Positions 12,601-20,267 of a DNA stretch of 64,000 bases are shown here, one piece after another. The notes under the pieces are model-generated. The model saw only the letters and a program-made list of their open reading frames with translations, was not told the DNA's origin and made no database searches. This DNA is from Triplophysa rosa (Eukaryota > Chordata > Actinopteri > Cypriniformes > Nemacheilidae), in the NCBI RefSeq assembly GCF_024868665.1, contig NC_079894.1, forward strand, positions 12,246,888 through 12,310,887, given 5' to 3'. The stretch's first letter is position 1. Every line of letters starts with the position of its first letter. A program made the position numbers and the translations under genes.

Positions 12601-14119
12601 TTTTTATAGTTTCCAGTATATAATACATTTAAAAACTATTATTCTATTTATAGAGGCAGTAATCATAATTTTAAGAGTACTACAATCAAATAATATCTTT
12701 ATTTACTCCATATAATTTAGTCTGCATAACACAAATATTTTATGGATATATCATTTAAATGTATATCTATACAATGCAAGTTAATGTGGTTCAACAATTA
12801 CAAAGTAAAAAACGACAAACACTGCAGTGTTTCCCAAAGGATTAAGTGAGGTGGGCAGAAGTCAGGGCGACTCGGGCCCTCGTAAATTATTTTGTGCATT
12901 TTTAAGTTAATGCCTCAGTCTAAGAAAGTTACATTTTTATCTGCTTTAATCAAAATCAATTAAATCACTTTTTTATTTTAAGAACTCCATGTCAATGAAA
13001 AGGAAAATTGTTCTTCAGGGCCTTCCACATTACCTCAGTGAGGACGCATCAGATTTCTTCAAGGAAGCAGAGGTAGACTTTAATGTTTATTGTTTACCTT
13101 TGATTACAATAAAGGAATTAAAGGGTTAGTTCAACAAAGAATGAAAATGATTTCATGAATTACTCACCCTCAAGTCGTTCCACAACCGTAATATCTTTGT
13201 TCATTGTCTGAACTCAAATTAAGATTTTATGACCCCCCCATAGACAGCAACGCAACTTGCACTCAAAGCACAGAAAGTTAGTAAAAATGTCAGATACGTA
13301 GAGGGTCCTGAATCTTTACCACACACATGCGTTGTGAACTCTTATGAATGCACATTGTAGATTTTTGATTTGTTGAATAGACATTTTTTTGCACACAAGT
13401 ATTCTCGTCGTTTCATAAAAGTAAGGTTGAACCACTAGAGTCACAGAGGCTATATTGATGTTTTTACTCATTTTCTGTGCTTTGATTGTAAGTTACGTTG
13501 CTGTCTGTGGGAGAGTCAGAAAGCTGTTGGACCTACATTAACAAGGATTAATAAATGCTAAAAAACTATCCTGTTCATGTTAGTTAATGCATTTACTAAT
13601 GTTAACAAATACCTTAATAAAAAACTTATTATAAAGTGTTACCCTCTTAATCTTAATTTTTTATCTTAATTTGTGTTCCGAAGATGAACAAAGGTTTTAC
13701 AGTTGTGAAACAACATAATGGTGAATAATTCATGATAGAATTTTAATAAGATACTGATTCTCCAAGCGTAATGTTCTTCTAAAAATTGAATCTATTCTAA
13801 AACTATTTGACAGGCAACAGACATTGACGACCGAATGACAGCAGGAATGGATGTGGGCATCCTCATAATCCCTGGTGAAGATGATGGTTTTCACTACTCA
13901 GTTGTGCTGGAGGAGCAGATTGTCCTGAGGGATGTGAAAGACCTCCCTCATGCTGTAGCTCTATTAGTTGGGCTGATTTTTGGACTTAATATTACTTACC
14001 CAAAAAAACTACGCTACACCTTTGAGATCATTCAGAAGATTTTCATTGACCTTGGAGGTGATCGGTGTTCTATGAAGGTACATGGACTGAAAAATAGACT
14101 CCTTCGCAAAACCTTGTAA
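5655..14119 (+). CDS. samd3-like multicopy fish gene with PB1-like N-terminus, intact, four coding exons
   Basis: Exons 5655-6617, 12375-12530, 12983-13072 and 13814-14119 join in phase 0 every time and give an uninterrupted 504-residue protein. Residues 1-80 resemble a PB1/ubiquitin-like fold (LFRVILGENDIRKI..., then DPDFNNEFCNLTNLAELP). Residues 205-235 are a basic, cysteine-poor block, and 240-255 are lysine-rich, possibly nuclear. The C-terminus carries the family signature LPHAVALLVGLIFGLNITYP and ends KNRLLRKTL. Fish databases often label such proteins 'sterile alpha motif domain-containing protein 3-like', although no SAM domain is visible here. Intron 1 (5.8 kb) holds an antisense L2 LINE. 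A dead paralogue lies tail to tail at 18797-20204. The molecular function is unknown to me; family membership is from recall, the exon structure is from the sequence. Confidence 0.8.
6618..6987 (+). other. 5' part of intron 1
   Basis: AT-rich sequence between the exon 1 donor and the 3' end of the antisense L2 LINE. No coding, RNA or clear repeat signal was recognised. Confidence 0.6.
7137..7262. repeat. Imperfect CA/TG microsatellite in the LINE 3' UTR
   Basis: Dense CACA runs with interruptions (CACACACACACACACACACACG and similar). The homologous block at 17620-17720 is shorter and differently interrupted, so this is a fast-changing part of the LINE tail. It produces several false reading frames on both strands. 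Confidence 0.85.
7897..10827 (-). CDS. L2-type LINE ORF2: endonuclease-reverse transcriptase, open
   Basis: An uninterrupted frame of 976 codons from the first ATG (the frame is open a further 11 codons upstream). The apurinic endonuclease domain covers about residues 25-255: N in LGLLNIRSL, E in LTETWL, YRPPG, GDFNIHVD, and the terminal SDH. The reverse transcriptase covers about 480-750: RPISNLPFISKVLEKV, SGFRACHSTETAL, LLDLSAAFDTIDH, GVPQGSVLGPLLF and the catalytic YADDTQLY. The C-terminal region has LVQNAAARVLTRTKK, LHWLPIKHRVNFK and a final FKSRLKTHLF. All named catalytic motifs are present and there is no internal stop, so the copy is young or recently active. Length fits L2/CR1 ORF2. 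Confidence 0.92.
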   Translation of the reverse strand: MRKPLESNLINVKQTKHEQNTDNQLLRLGLLNIRSLSNKALFVNDMITDHKIDMLCLTETWLKPDDYIALNESVPQDYYYKHEPRLKGRGGGVAALYNNSLSISQKSNSKYNSFEVMVLHVSTPNTKDKTLFKLILAIVYRPPGHHTDFIKEFGGFLSELVLAADRLLVVGDFNIHVDNVTDALGMAFKDTLNSMGISQHVSGPTHLRNHTLDLILSYGINVDDVKILQQSEDISDHYLVLCLLHWPTAANKTHCYKYGRTITSTTKDAFLDNLPELSQIMRNNVEDLDITTENFNSTFSVTLDKVAPLRLKKIKNGSPTPWYNEHTQALKKAARKMERNFKKTKLEVFRTAWKDSIRKYRKALITSRSAYFSSLIEENQHNPRFLFNTVAKLTKNKSSVTSDPVYQHSSDEFMNYFTYKIQDIREKIITMQSEVKPAEQTNYSALKEKMQLFYTVDQDELSKIIRSSKSTTCILDPIPTNLLKEMLPEIIDPLLGIINSSLTLGHVPKAYKVAVIRPLVKKPQLDPRELRNYRPISNLPFISKVLEKVVSTQLCSFLQRNDINEEFQSGFRACHSTETALIRVTNDLLLASDRGCISLLVLLDLSAAFDTIDHSTLLHRLENYVGIKGIALKWFKSYLSDRFQFVAINNEVSRKSQVQYGVPQGSVLGPLLFALYMLPLGDIIKRHGVSFHCYADDTQLYISSKPHETQQFHRIMECIVDIKNWMSNNFLLLNSDKTEVLLIGPKTAISNNQEYCLTIDGCSIKPSSSAKNLGVLFDSNLSFESHVANTCKIAFFHLKNISKLRHMLSISDAEKLIHAFMTSRLDYCNALLGGCPAGLLQKLQLVQNAAARVLTRTKKYEHISPVLSTLHWLPIKHRVNFKILLITYKALHGLAPQYLNELLLYYSPSRALRSQASCQLVIPRISKSSAGGRSFSYLAPKLWNSLPCTVREADTLCQFKSRLKTHLFNLAYTTLP
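10993..11861 (-). pseudogene. L2-type LINE ORF1 with SGNH-esterase-like domain, one frameshift
   Basis: It starts MASIPIIVTCTSC at 11861. The first 75 residues contain paired cysteines (CTSC, CEGFICDKC), suggesting a small zinc-binding or PHD-like head, then a leucine-rich coiled-coil stretch. That frame ends at 11595 just as the next begins with the F-V-T-V start block typical of the family, so a single-base frameshift near 11600-11640 is likely. The second part (to 10993) is an SGNH/GDSL hydrolase-like domain: VIGDSIVRN, HVGTNDV, and the DGLHPSWAG histidine block. In CR1/L2 LINEs this ORF1 type binds RNA and acts in retrotransposition. Confidence 0.85.
12201..12266. repeat. 21-bp tandem repeat, three copies
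   Basis: The unit starts GATGCAGGAAACAGAAAGCA with starts at 12201, 12222 and 12243. It lies at the 5' side of the L2 LINE and may belong to its promoter region, since L2/CR1 elements often carry repeats there, or to the intron. Confidence 0.85.
12375..12530 (+). CDS. samd3-like gene, coding exon 2
   Basis: 52 codons between acceptor TTTCTAACAG and donor GTGAGT. It begins IEAEFTRLTSKDLL and ends LLSKIDDD. The paralogue exon at 20097-20204 (minus strand) starts IVAEFSQLMSADLM, which confirms the boundary. Confidence 0.8.
12531..12982 (+). other. Intron 2 of the samd3-like gene
   Basis: AT-rich. A short stretch near 12825-12900 (CAGTGTTTCCCAAAGGATT) looks like the end of a dispersed DNA element, but its limits cannot be set. 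Confidence 0.5.
12983..13072 (+). CDS. samd3-like gene, coding exon 3
   Basis: 30 codons: starts NSMSMKRKIVLQ, ends DASDFFKEAE, donor GTAGAC. The IVLQGLPHYLSED block matches the family pattern of a hydrophobic helix just before the final exon. Confidence 0.75.
13119..13755. mobile_element. Palindromic cyprinid MITE in intron 3
   Basis: The left arm (13119-13225) reads AAGGGTTAGTTCAACAAAGA and continues through TACTCACCCTCAAGTCGTTC. The right arm (about 13665-13750) is its inverted, decayed copy (CTTAATTTGTGTTCCGAAGA). Between them is another dispersed fragment with TGCATTTACTAATGTTAACA, seen again at 25470-25505. No coding. Confidence 0.7.
13814..14119 (+). CDS. samd3-like gene, final coding exon
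   Basis: 101 codons plus TAA, acceptor TTTGACAG then GCAACA. Contains GILIIPGEDDGFHYSVVLEE and then the family hallmark DLPHAVALLVGLIFGLNITY, ending with a basic tail. The same hallmark, mutated, is at 18797-18950 on the minus strand. Confidence 0.85.
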   Translation, partial: ATDIDDRMTAGMDVGILIIPGEDDGFHYSVVLEEQIVLRDVKDLPHAVALLVGLIFGLNITYPKKLRYTFEIIQKIFIDLGGDRCSMKVHGLKNRLLRKTL

Positions 14120-14484
14120 AGTGTCCTACTTGCGAAAAAGTATGATTTGCGGTTAAAGTTATGCTCTGTTTCCAGGATAAATTGTAATCGTTTGTTGTCT
14201 ATTATTTGCCTTGTGAAATTCTGGTTATTGTTTAGAATACATTTGATTCTTTTTAGTACCATATTGTTGTATAATGCATTACATTACTGTATGTAATCAT
14301 GAAGTACATTTTTATATAGTGTTTGCATATGCAGTATATTGTTGTTTAGGCAGTACATTGCTGTCCTGTTTTCTGTATATGAAGTAATTTGTTGTTTGTG
14401 CAGTAAATTAATGTGTGTTTTATACTGTGTGTTTTCTACAGTACTGTTTATTAAGTAATTTGTTGTTTATGCAGTAAATTTATG
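14120..14484 (+). other. 3' flank of the samd3-like gene up to the assembly gap
   Basis: AT-rich. From 14320 a loose repeat of GTAATTTGTTGTTTATGCAG-like units (about 60 bp period) runs into the gap. No canonical AATAAA was found; the 3' UTR may use a variant signal. Confidence 0.5.
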
Positions 14485-14584
14485 NNNNNNNNNNNNNNNN
14501 NNNNNNNNNNNNNNNNNNNNNNNNNNNNNNNNNNNNNNNNNNNNNNNNNNNNNNNNNNNNNNNNNNNNNNNNNNNNNNNNNNNN
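14485..14584. other. Assembly gap of 100 N
   Basis: Exactly 100 N bases, the conventional filler for a gap of unknown length. It cuts an LTR-like repeat that starts at 14799 on the minus strand. Phantom ORFs over the N run should be ignored. Confidence 0.99.
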
Positions 14585-14799
14585 GAGGGATAATGACACA
14601 GGGCAGGTGGGAAACATTAGACACGGCAGGGAAGCAATACATGAAACGAGAGGGGCGGGGCCAATGACAAGACACGAGAAAACACATGAGAAGTAAAAAA
14701 CATAAACATCTCATGGCTTTCTCACATAGAACCTAAGGGCTCCGTCCCGATCCTGCCACATGACTAGAAATACAGAACTAAGAATGCAGGACCGTGACA
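14585..14799 (-). mobile_element. 5' part of an LTR, minus strand, cut by the gap
   Basis: Read on the minus strand it starts TGTCACGGTCCTGCATTC and continues through GGCCCCGCCCCTCTCG and CCCACCTGCCCTGTGTCA. This resembles the start of the complete solo LTR at 19352-19938 and joins in sequence to the 3' LTR portion at 23195-23566. Confidence 0.65.
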
Positions 14800-17189
14800 G
14801 ATCCATAATAACAGAACAACAGATGCTGCATCTCAGATGCAGTATAACCACTTCAGCATTTGCGTGTTGCCGTAGTTTCTACAAAAGGAAACTGAGGGTA
14901 GTGCGGAGCACCGGATATTACGTCACTGATATGCGACAAATACAAGGGAGACAAGCAACGGGCCATTATTTTAAACAGGAATTTCTCTGGATTTGCACAT
15001 TCTTGGGAACATTTGGGATAATGTAAGTGCACAACTGCATGAAAATTTTTGGATATTTCATAACAAAATTCATCCATATTGTGGCTTTAACATGAATTTA
15101 TTTCTTTAAACGTGAAACGAGATGAAAAGACGTTGACATTTCAGAACATTTGAGTACTGCTGCGTATTACACTGATTCTCCTCAGAAGATTTTAATTCAA
15201 CCATCATTTTTTACACTTTTTGAATGCAGTGAGTGCAGAATGACATCCTATATATTGACTGGAAATACCTGAACTGGCTTATCGAAAACCAAGAAGTAAC
15301 TGTGCATAGGGTCAATTGTGTTGCTACCATGGTACTTTAATACTGAACAGTATTAGCACAACCGTAGATATGTATAGATATGATATGCATAGATATGCCC
15401 CATTTGAATACTCCAAACATGACCACGCGTCTGCCATCTTGGAACAGTCAACAGTTACTGTCATCACTGTATCGTGTTTACGTACCCTAGTATTTTCATG
15501 GTACCTCAAATAATACCACAGTACATTCTTGATGGTAATCCACATGCGGATGTGTGTGTTTTTGGGGTTTCGGGGTTCCAGCTGCATAACAAATGTGTCC
15601 AATCAATTTCGAGAAATTTTTCAGTATGAAGTGGCTGCAAATGTGCCCACCTCACCTCCCCAATTAACTTTAAGTGGAGTAGTGTGTGCTTCTGTTCTGG
15701 GTTACGTAACAGTCTTGGAATGTTCGTGTCGCTGACAGCTGTTTTCAAGCTTATTAAATACTCCGGCGTGAGTAAACGCGCTGCCGTCATATTGTTGAGT
15801 CCTGCAGTGCATATCTGTTAACCACAGGCTCCTGGTTTCAAGCTCTGATACTTTCCGCACTTGCGTCGGAGATACAACCCACGGAATTCATTCTTCATTC
15901 GTTTGTGGCATGTCACATGTTGTCAGCTTTCAGCCACAACAATGGCTGAAGAGTAGAGTCAGCAGTGGCCACGTCTCCTCTAGATCACGGACTTTATGAG
16001 CTGCTGATGGAGATTTCTCAGGACAGAAACTATGTTCACACTCTTGTGTGTTGTGTGGATTACTCAGAGCTGTGACCCAGACGTGTGTGAAATGAATTAG
16101 CCCATGGATTTAGTCATTTATATGAGGCCTATAGCAGATCAGCGTTCAGAAGACGAGCATTGCAATTACTATCATACTTGGTGTTAAGAGAAGCCTAGGC
16201 TTCAAAGCGTAACTCACCCTGCATTTCTTTCTACAAATAATTTAAATGTAAACACACAAGACAAATTCTCCAAAGTATTCATTAGACTGAGTATCCAACA
16301 AACACAAGGATAGAGTGATGTTTCTAATGAATTTATTTCAAATTAAAATGTAATACCGAATCTTTAAAACCAATGAGATCAACGTCATAAATGAAATTGT
16401 GCTTAATGTGTGCCTCTCAAAAATCTGAAAGTATCTGAAAAACTGAGAGGGTACTTTTTGTCATTGTAATCTGGTTCTTTTCCACCCCAGTGAGATTATT
16501 AGTAGTTTATATAAAAAGGGACTATACCATACAGCCCACCCTTAGCCGTCCATGTGGAACTCATTTGCACAAAAACACAAATTTAAATGAGAACACCGTT
16601 CTTGAAGTTTTACCTACGCATTACCTTTCCAAAACCACTTTCACAATACTTGGCAAAGTGCTGAATGCATAAAGACCAAGTACACAATGTGTTGGTAAGT
16701 GGGTTAATACTGGATGATAGACTCCATGTGCAAAAACGTTTTGAGTAAAATTGAAACTAGGGTGTGTTTCAATTGTATTGTCTCTTTTAGGGATTCCAAG
16801 TGTGTGAATGTGGAAAAGTTTGACCCTGCTCCATGTAATTTGCATGGTGCATCTGGAGGTCTTAAGAAATTTTATGGCCCACTGGCTTGAACTTTAGGGT
16901 GAGAGTCAGGGGGAATCAAAGCTGTTTTGGTGATCCTGTAGACCAATGCAAAGTCCTCTCCTTTCCGATCTGGGACTGAGGTCCCCCTTTCTCCAAAAAG
17001 AGGTGGCTGGCAGTTGTCCTATAGCAGCATTATCTAATGGCACTGGACATTTGTTGGTGTTAGTCCAGTCACAATAGAGGGTTAAAGAGGGGCCCTGCCA
17101 TAAACCGGGGCCCTGGAATTTTCTCTGGTTTTCTGTTCAACCAGCCTGTGTAACTGCCTCAACAATCTAATAGGGCTTCCTCTACTTTG
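14800..17189. other. Region without recognised genes
   Basis: Mixed unique-looking sequence. 15310-15540 shows imperfect inverted pieces around GGTACTTTAATACTGAACAG and TGGTACCTCAAATAATACCA. 15960-16075 holds a 30-codon open stretch too short to judge. No RNA gene or complete repeat was identified. Confidence 0.5.
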
Positions 17190-17345
17190 AGACGGCCAAA
17201 CTATCTTCACATCATTGCATAAACTTTGCAGAGATCATGGGTTTGATCCCCAGGGAACATACATACAGACAAAACTAAATGTATAGCTTGAAATTTAAGT
17301 CAGTTTGGATAAGAAGACACCCTTTTATCCTTGCCTGACTTAAGT
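17190..17345 (+). repeat. Degenerate tRNA-derived SINE-like fragment
   Basis: Contains a box-B-like string GGGTTTGATCCCCAGG and, about 80 bp later, GTCAGTTTGGATAAGAAGAC, a decayed form of the GTAAGTTGCTTTGGATAAAA tail seen at 56253. Box A is not clear. Confidence 0.4.
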
Positions 17346-17465
17346 TAGAAGAAAAATACCTGCAAGGACACTACTTTAGACCTAGACAGGGTAGATAACA
17401 CCTCAAATACATGAACTACCCTAGGCTGAAAGCCCAAGTTTGACAGATGTCCTGTAAGACCAATA

Positions 17466-18080
17466 CTCACTCAACTCAACTTTATTTATATAGCGCTTTT
17501 TACAATTTTCATTGTTACAAAGCAGCTGTACATGAGACATAATGACTATAAGCAAAACAAATTAAAGTTGTACCTGTAAAAACAAGAAAAAGGTGAAAAC
17601 ACAGAAGACAGACATACCCACATCCACACACACAATATGCACATGTACTAACACACATAGACATAGACACACACACACGGACGCGCACACACGTACACAA
17701 ACAAGTACGCACACACAGTGAGAGCAAACATTTAAGATAAAGGAGAGAGAAGCACAGGTCAAATATAACAGACTATAAATTCCTATATGCAATATTAATT
17801 AAGTAAAACTTTAAGATTCTAAAGCAGCCCCCCCGGCCAGGCAGATAGTGCAAAAGAACAGTATGCAAACGGTGGCGAGGAACCCAAAACTCTAATCGAG
17901 AAAAAAAACCTCAGGAGAACCCAGGCCCAACCAGGGGATTCCAGTTCCCCTCTGGCAAAAGCTGCTGCCTCTGCACAAGCTCCAGAGAACTTGCACAACA
18001 AGGCTAAATAAAATAAATAAACTTAATAATAAAATAAATTATAGTTTAAGATTATCATTAATAATCTAATAGCATTTGAA
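17466..18080 (-). mobile_element. 5'-truncated L2 LINE copy (3' UTR only)
   Basis: Almost identical to 6991-7625, including GCGCTTTTTACAATTTTC, the CA-rich block, and the AACCTCAGGAGAACCCAGGC stretch. It stops at the single N (18081), exactly where sequence similarity to the first copy ends, so truncation point and an assembly join coincide. Confidence 0.85.
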
Positions 18081-18085
18081 NTTGA

Positions 18086-18605
18086 GTTCAGTCAACCTTT
18101 TTCTAAGTTAAAACAACTTGACATTTTAAATTGATTTAACTTTAATAGTGTTCATTTCACATGTTTTGTAGAGTTCAGTCAACCTTTTTCTAAGTTAAGA
18201 CAACTTAACATTTTAAATTGACTTAACTTTAATAGTGTTTATTTCACTTGTTTTATAAAGTCCATTCCACTTTATTCTTAGTTCAGACAACTTAAAACTT
18301 TAAGTTGATTTAACTAATAATGTTCATTTCACTTGTTTTATAGAGTTCAGTCAACCTTTTTCTAAGTTAAGACAACTTAACATTTTAAATTGACTTAACT
18401 TTAATAGTGTTTATTTCACTTGTTTTATAAAGTCCATTCAACTTTATTCTTAGTTCAGACAACTTAAAACTATGTTTACTGAACTTAAAATTTTAAGGCA
18501 GCACGAACACTTACTTTTTTAAGTTTAAACAACAAACATTTTTTACAGTGTGCCTTGTAAAGTCAATTTGGTTGCACTTCAAAATGTAAGTTTTTTTTAC
18601 AGTGA
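18086..18605. repeat. 87-bp tandem repeat, about five copies, ending TTTTTACAGTG
   Basis: Units start near 18086, 18173, 18260, 18345 and 18432 with GTTCAGTCAACCTTTTTCTA or a close variant (GTCCATTCAACTTTATTC). Each carries AAGTTAAGACAACTTAACAT. The right side has two TTTTTTTACAGTG ends, typical of a fish DNA element terminus. A related end lies at 23880-24020. Confidence 0.8.
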
Positions 18606-18796
18606 AGAAAAACTAGCACATCAAACTGTATTAAAATATGAATTACAACATGTAATTACTGTATAATATTCTTAGGAGATTGTGTCTTTGTCTATTTAAA
18701 TAAACTTGTTCACAAGAGATGTGTAAAAACAAACTTGACCCAACATTACAACATTTGCAAACGGTATACAAAACCCTGAAGCTTCTCTTAAAAAAG

Positions 18797-20204
18797 CTAC
18801 TTTTTAGGTAGCAACTTGTTGTGGAGACCATGCACACATGAAGACCAGCTGCTTCCTCCAATGTTCATTATGTGTTTTTGCATAGCCTCAAAGCCTTACT
18901 TAATGTGTTTAGAGTAGTCAATGTTCACAGCATAAAGTAAACCCATCAGGAGTCCAAAAGCCTTGGGGACATCTGAGATATCAGTAAGAACCTGCATTCT
19001 TCAAGAATTGGCGAGATTTCATTTATTTCCATTGGAAAGACGTCTTCGCGTAGATCCTCACTTACAATCAAAACATCCATGTGAATGCCTCTTAGAAAAT
19101 CGTCAATTTTATCTGTTGGCTGAAAATACAAAAGGAAAAATATTGAAATGAGTAAATTTAGTAAGCACTCAGATATTGATATAAGACAGGCTGGCAAGCG
19201 CTTTCAGATACTCGACAGAAAAGCGACTAGTTTTCAGGTGTGCCTATTATGATATAATTTCTACAACTTCTTTACTTCAAAGAGTGACCTCTGTAATGTA
19301 TTTTTAAACATACCTCACAAAGCTGTAAAAAACTGGAGAAATCCTTAGACATGTCAGGGTCCTGTCCTTCCTATTCGGAGTTTTCGTGTCTTGTGGACCG
19401 GGTCGTGACAGTACCATGTCTTGTGTGTGTGTTTCGTCTTGTGTGGAGACAAGTGGCGGTTTGTTTTGACATTTCGCCACGTGTCCTCCTGTCTTTCGTC
19501 TAACTCCGCCCCCTTGTTTCTCCGTTTGTGTTTCATCCCTCTCACCTGTCCCATTATTGTTTGAGTATTGTCACCTGGCCGTCACCCTCCCTGCGTCATC
19601 AACCCTTGTTAGTGTTCCTCTTTATAAACCCTGTGTATTCCTAGTCCTGTGTCGGTTCATTGTTTCCAGTTGCCTTGTGTTCAGTGTGCAACCCGTGTGA
19701 TCTGCCGTTTGTGCCTCAGTGCCAGTTTTGCTGTTCCGTGTCTAGTCCAGTAAGTTTTGAGTTTAGTTCATGTATAGTGTTTAGTTAGTTTTTGCTCTGT
19801 GCTTGTGTTGATCCTTGTTCCTGTTTTTACCCCATTGTGGGTCTTTGTTTTGTGTTTATTGTTTAAATAAAGTCTTTTGTTTAACCCCTTAATTCCCTGC
19901 TGCCTGCAATTGGGTTCTCCTCACGCTTTTTTCTGACAAGACATGGCCAACAAAAAGCAGTTCCGGTGTAAGTCCTGAAATAACAATGAATGAACACACA
20001 ATACACAAGAACATTGCAAAAAACTAAATATTTTAAACAGAGTATTGTGTGAATGCCAAATAAAGAAATCATATTGGTTAACAAAAAAATACTTACATTA
20101 GCATCAAGCCACAGTAGAATTTTGTTTGGCAAATGTACATCTAGGCCACTATAAAAGAACCCCATGAGGTCAGCGGACATCAGCTGGCTGAATTCAGCAA
20201 CAAT
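18797..20204 (-). pseudogene. Second samd3-like gene, minus strand, dead
   Basis: Exons in minus-strand order: 20204-20097 (36 codons, starts IVAEFSQLMS, donor GTAAGT); 19974-19939 plus 19351-19314 (one 69-base exon split by a solo LTR; donor GTATGT); 19119-18797 (acceptor TATTTTCAG). The last exon opens PTDKIDDFLRGIHMDVLIV, then needs a +1 shift after EECR to reach DVPKAFGLLMGLLYAVNIDY, the counterpart of the intact gene's hallmark block, and then meets TAA before GFEAMQKHIMNIGG. It is therefore broken three ways. No PB1-like 5' exon was found upstream. It faces the intact gene tail to tail. Confidence 0.8.
19352..19938 (+). mobile_element. Solo LTR, 587 bp, with 5-bp target duplication
   Basis: Starts TGTCAGGGTCCTGTCC and ends TTCTGACA, with AATAAA at 19865-19870 and a T-rich 3' part. 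It is flanked by the direct repeat AGACA (19347-19351 and 19939-19943). TG...CA ends, a polyadenylation signal and a 5-bp duplication make it an LTR left after recombination. It sits inside an exon of the minus-strand samd3-like pseudogene. Confidence 0.9.
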
Positions 20205-20267
20205 CTGTAAAACAAAAATGACAAACTCAAAAACCATTACAAAATTAAAATGAGAAAGACAGACTAA

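Noticed and set aside
14451..14714. ORFs spanning the N run
   Set aside because: Open only because N bases hide stops.
15960..16075. Open stretch near an ATG after a possible 5' UTR
   Set aside because: Only about 30 codons, a stop soon after the ATG, and no splice or family support.
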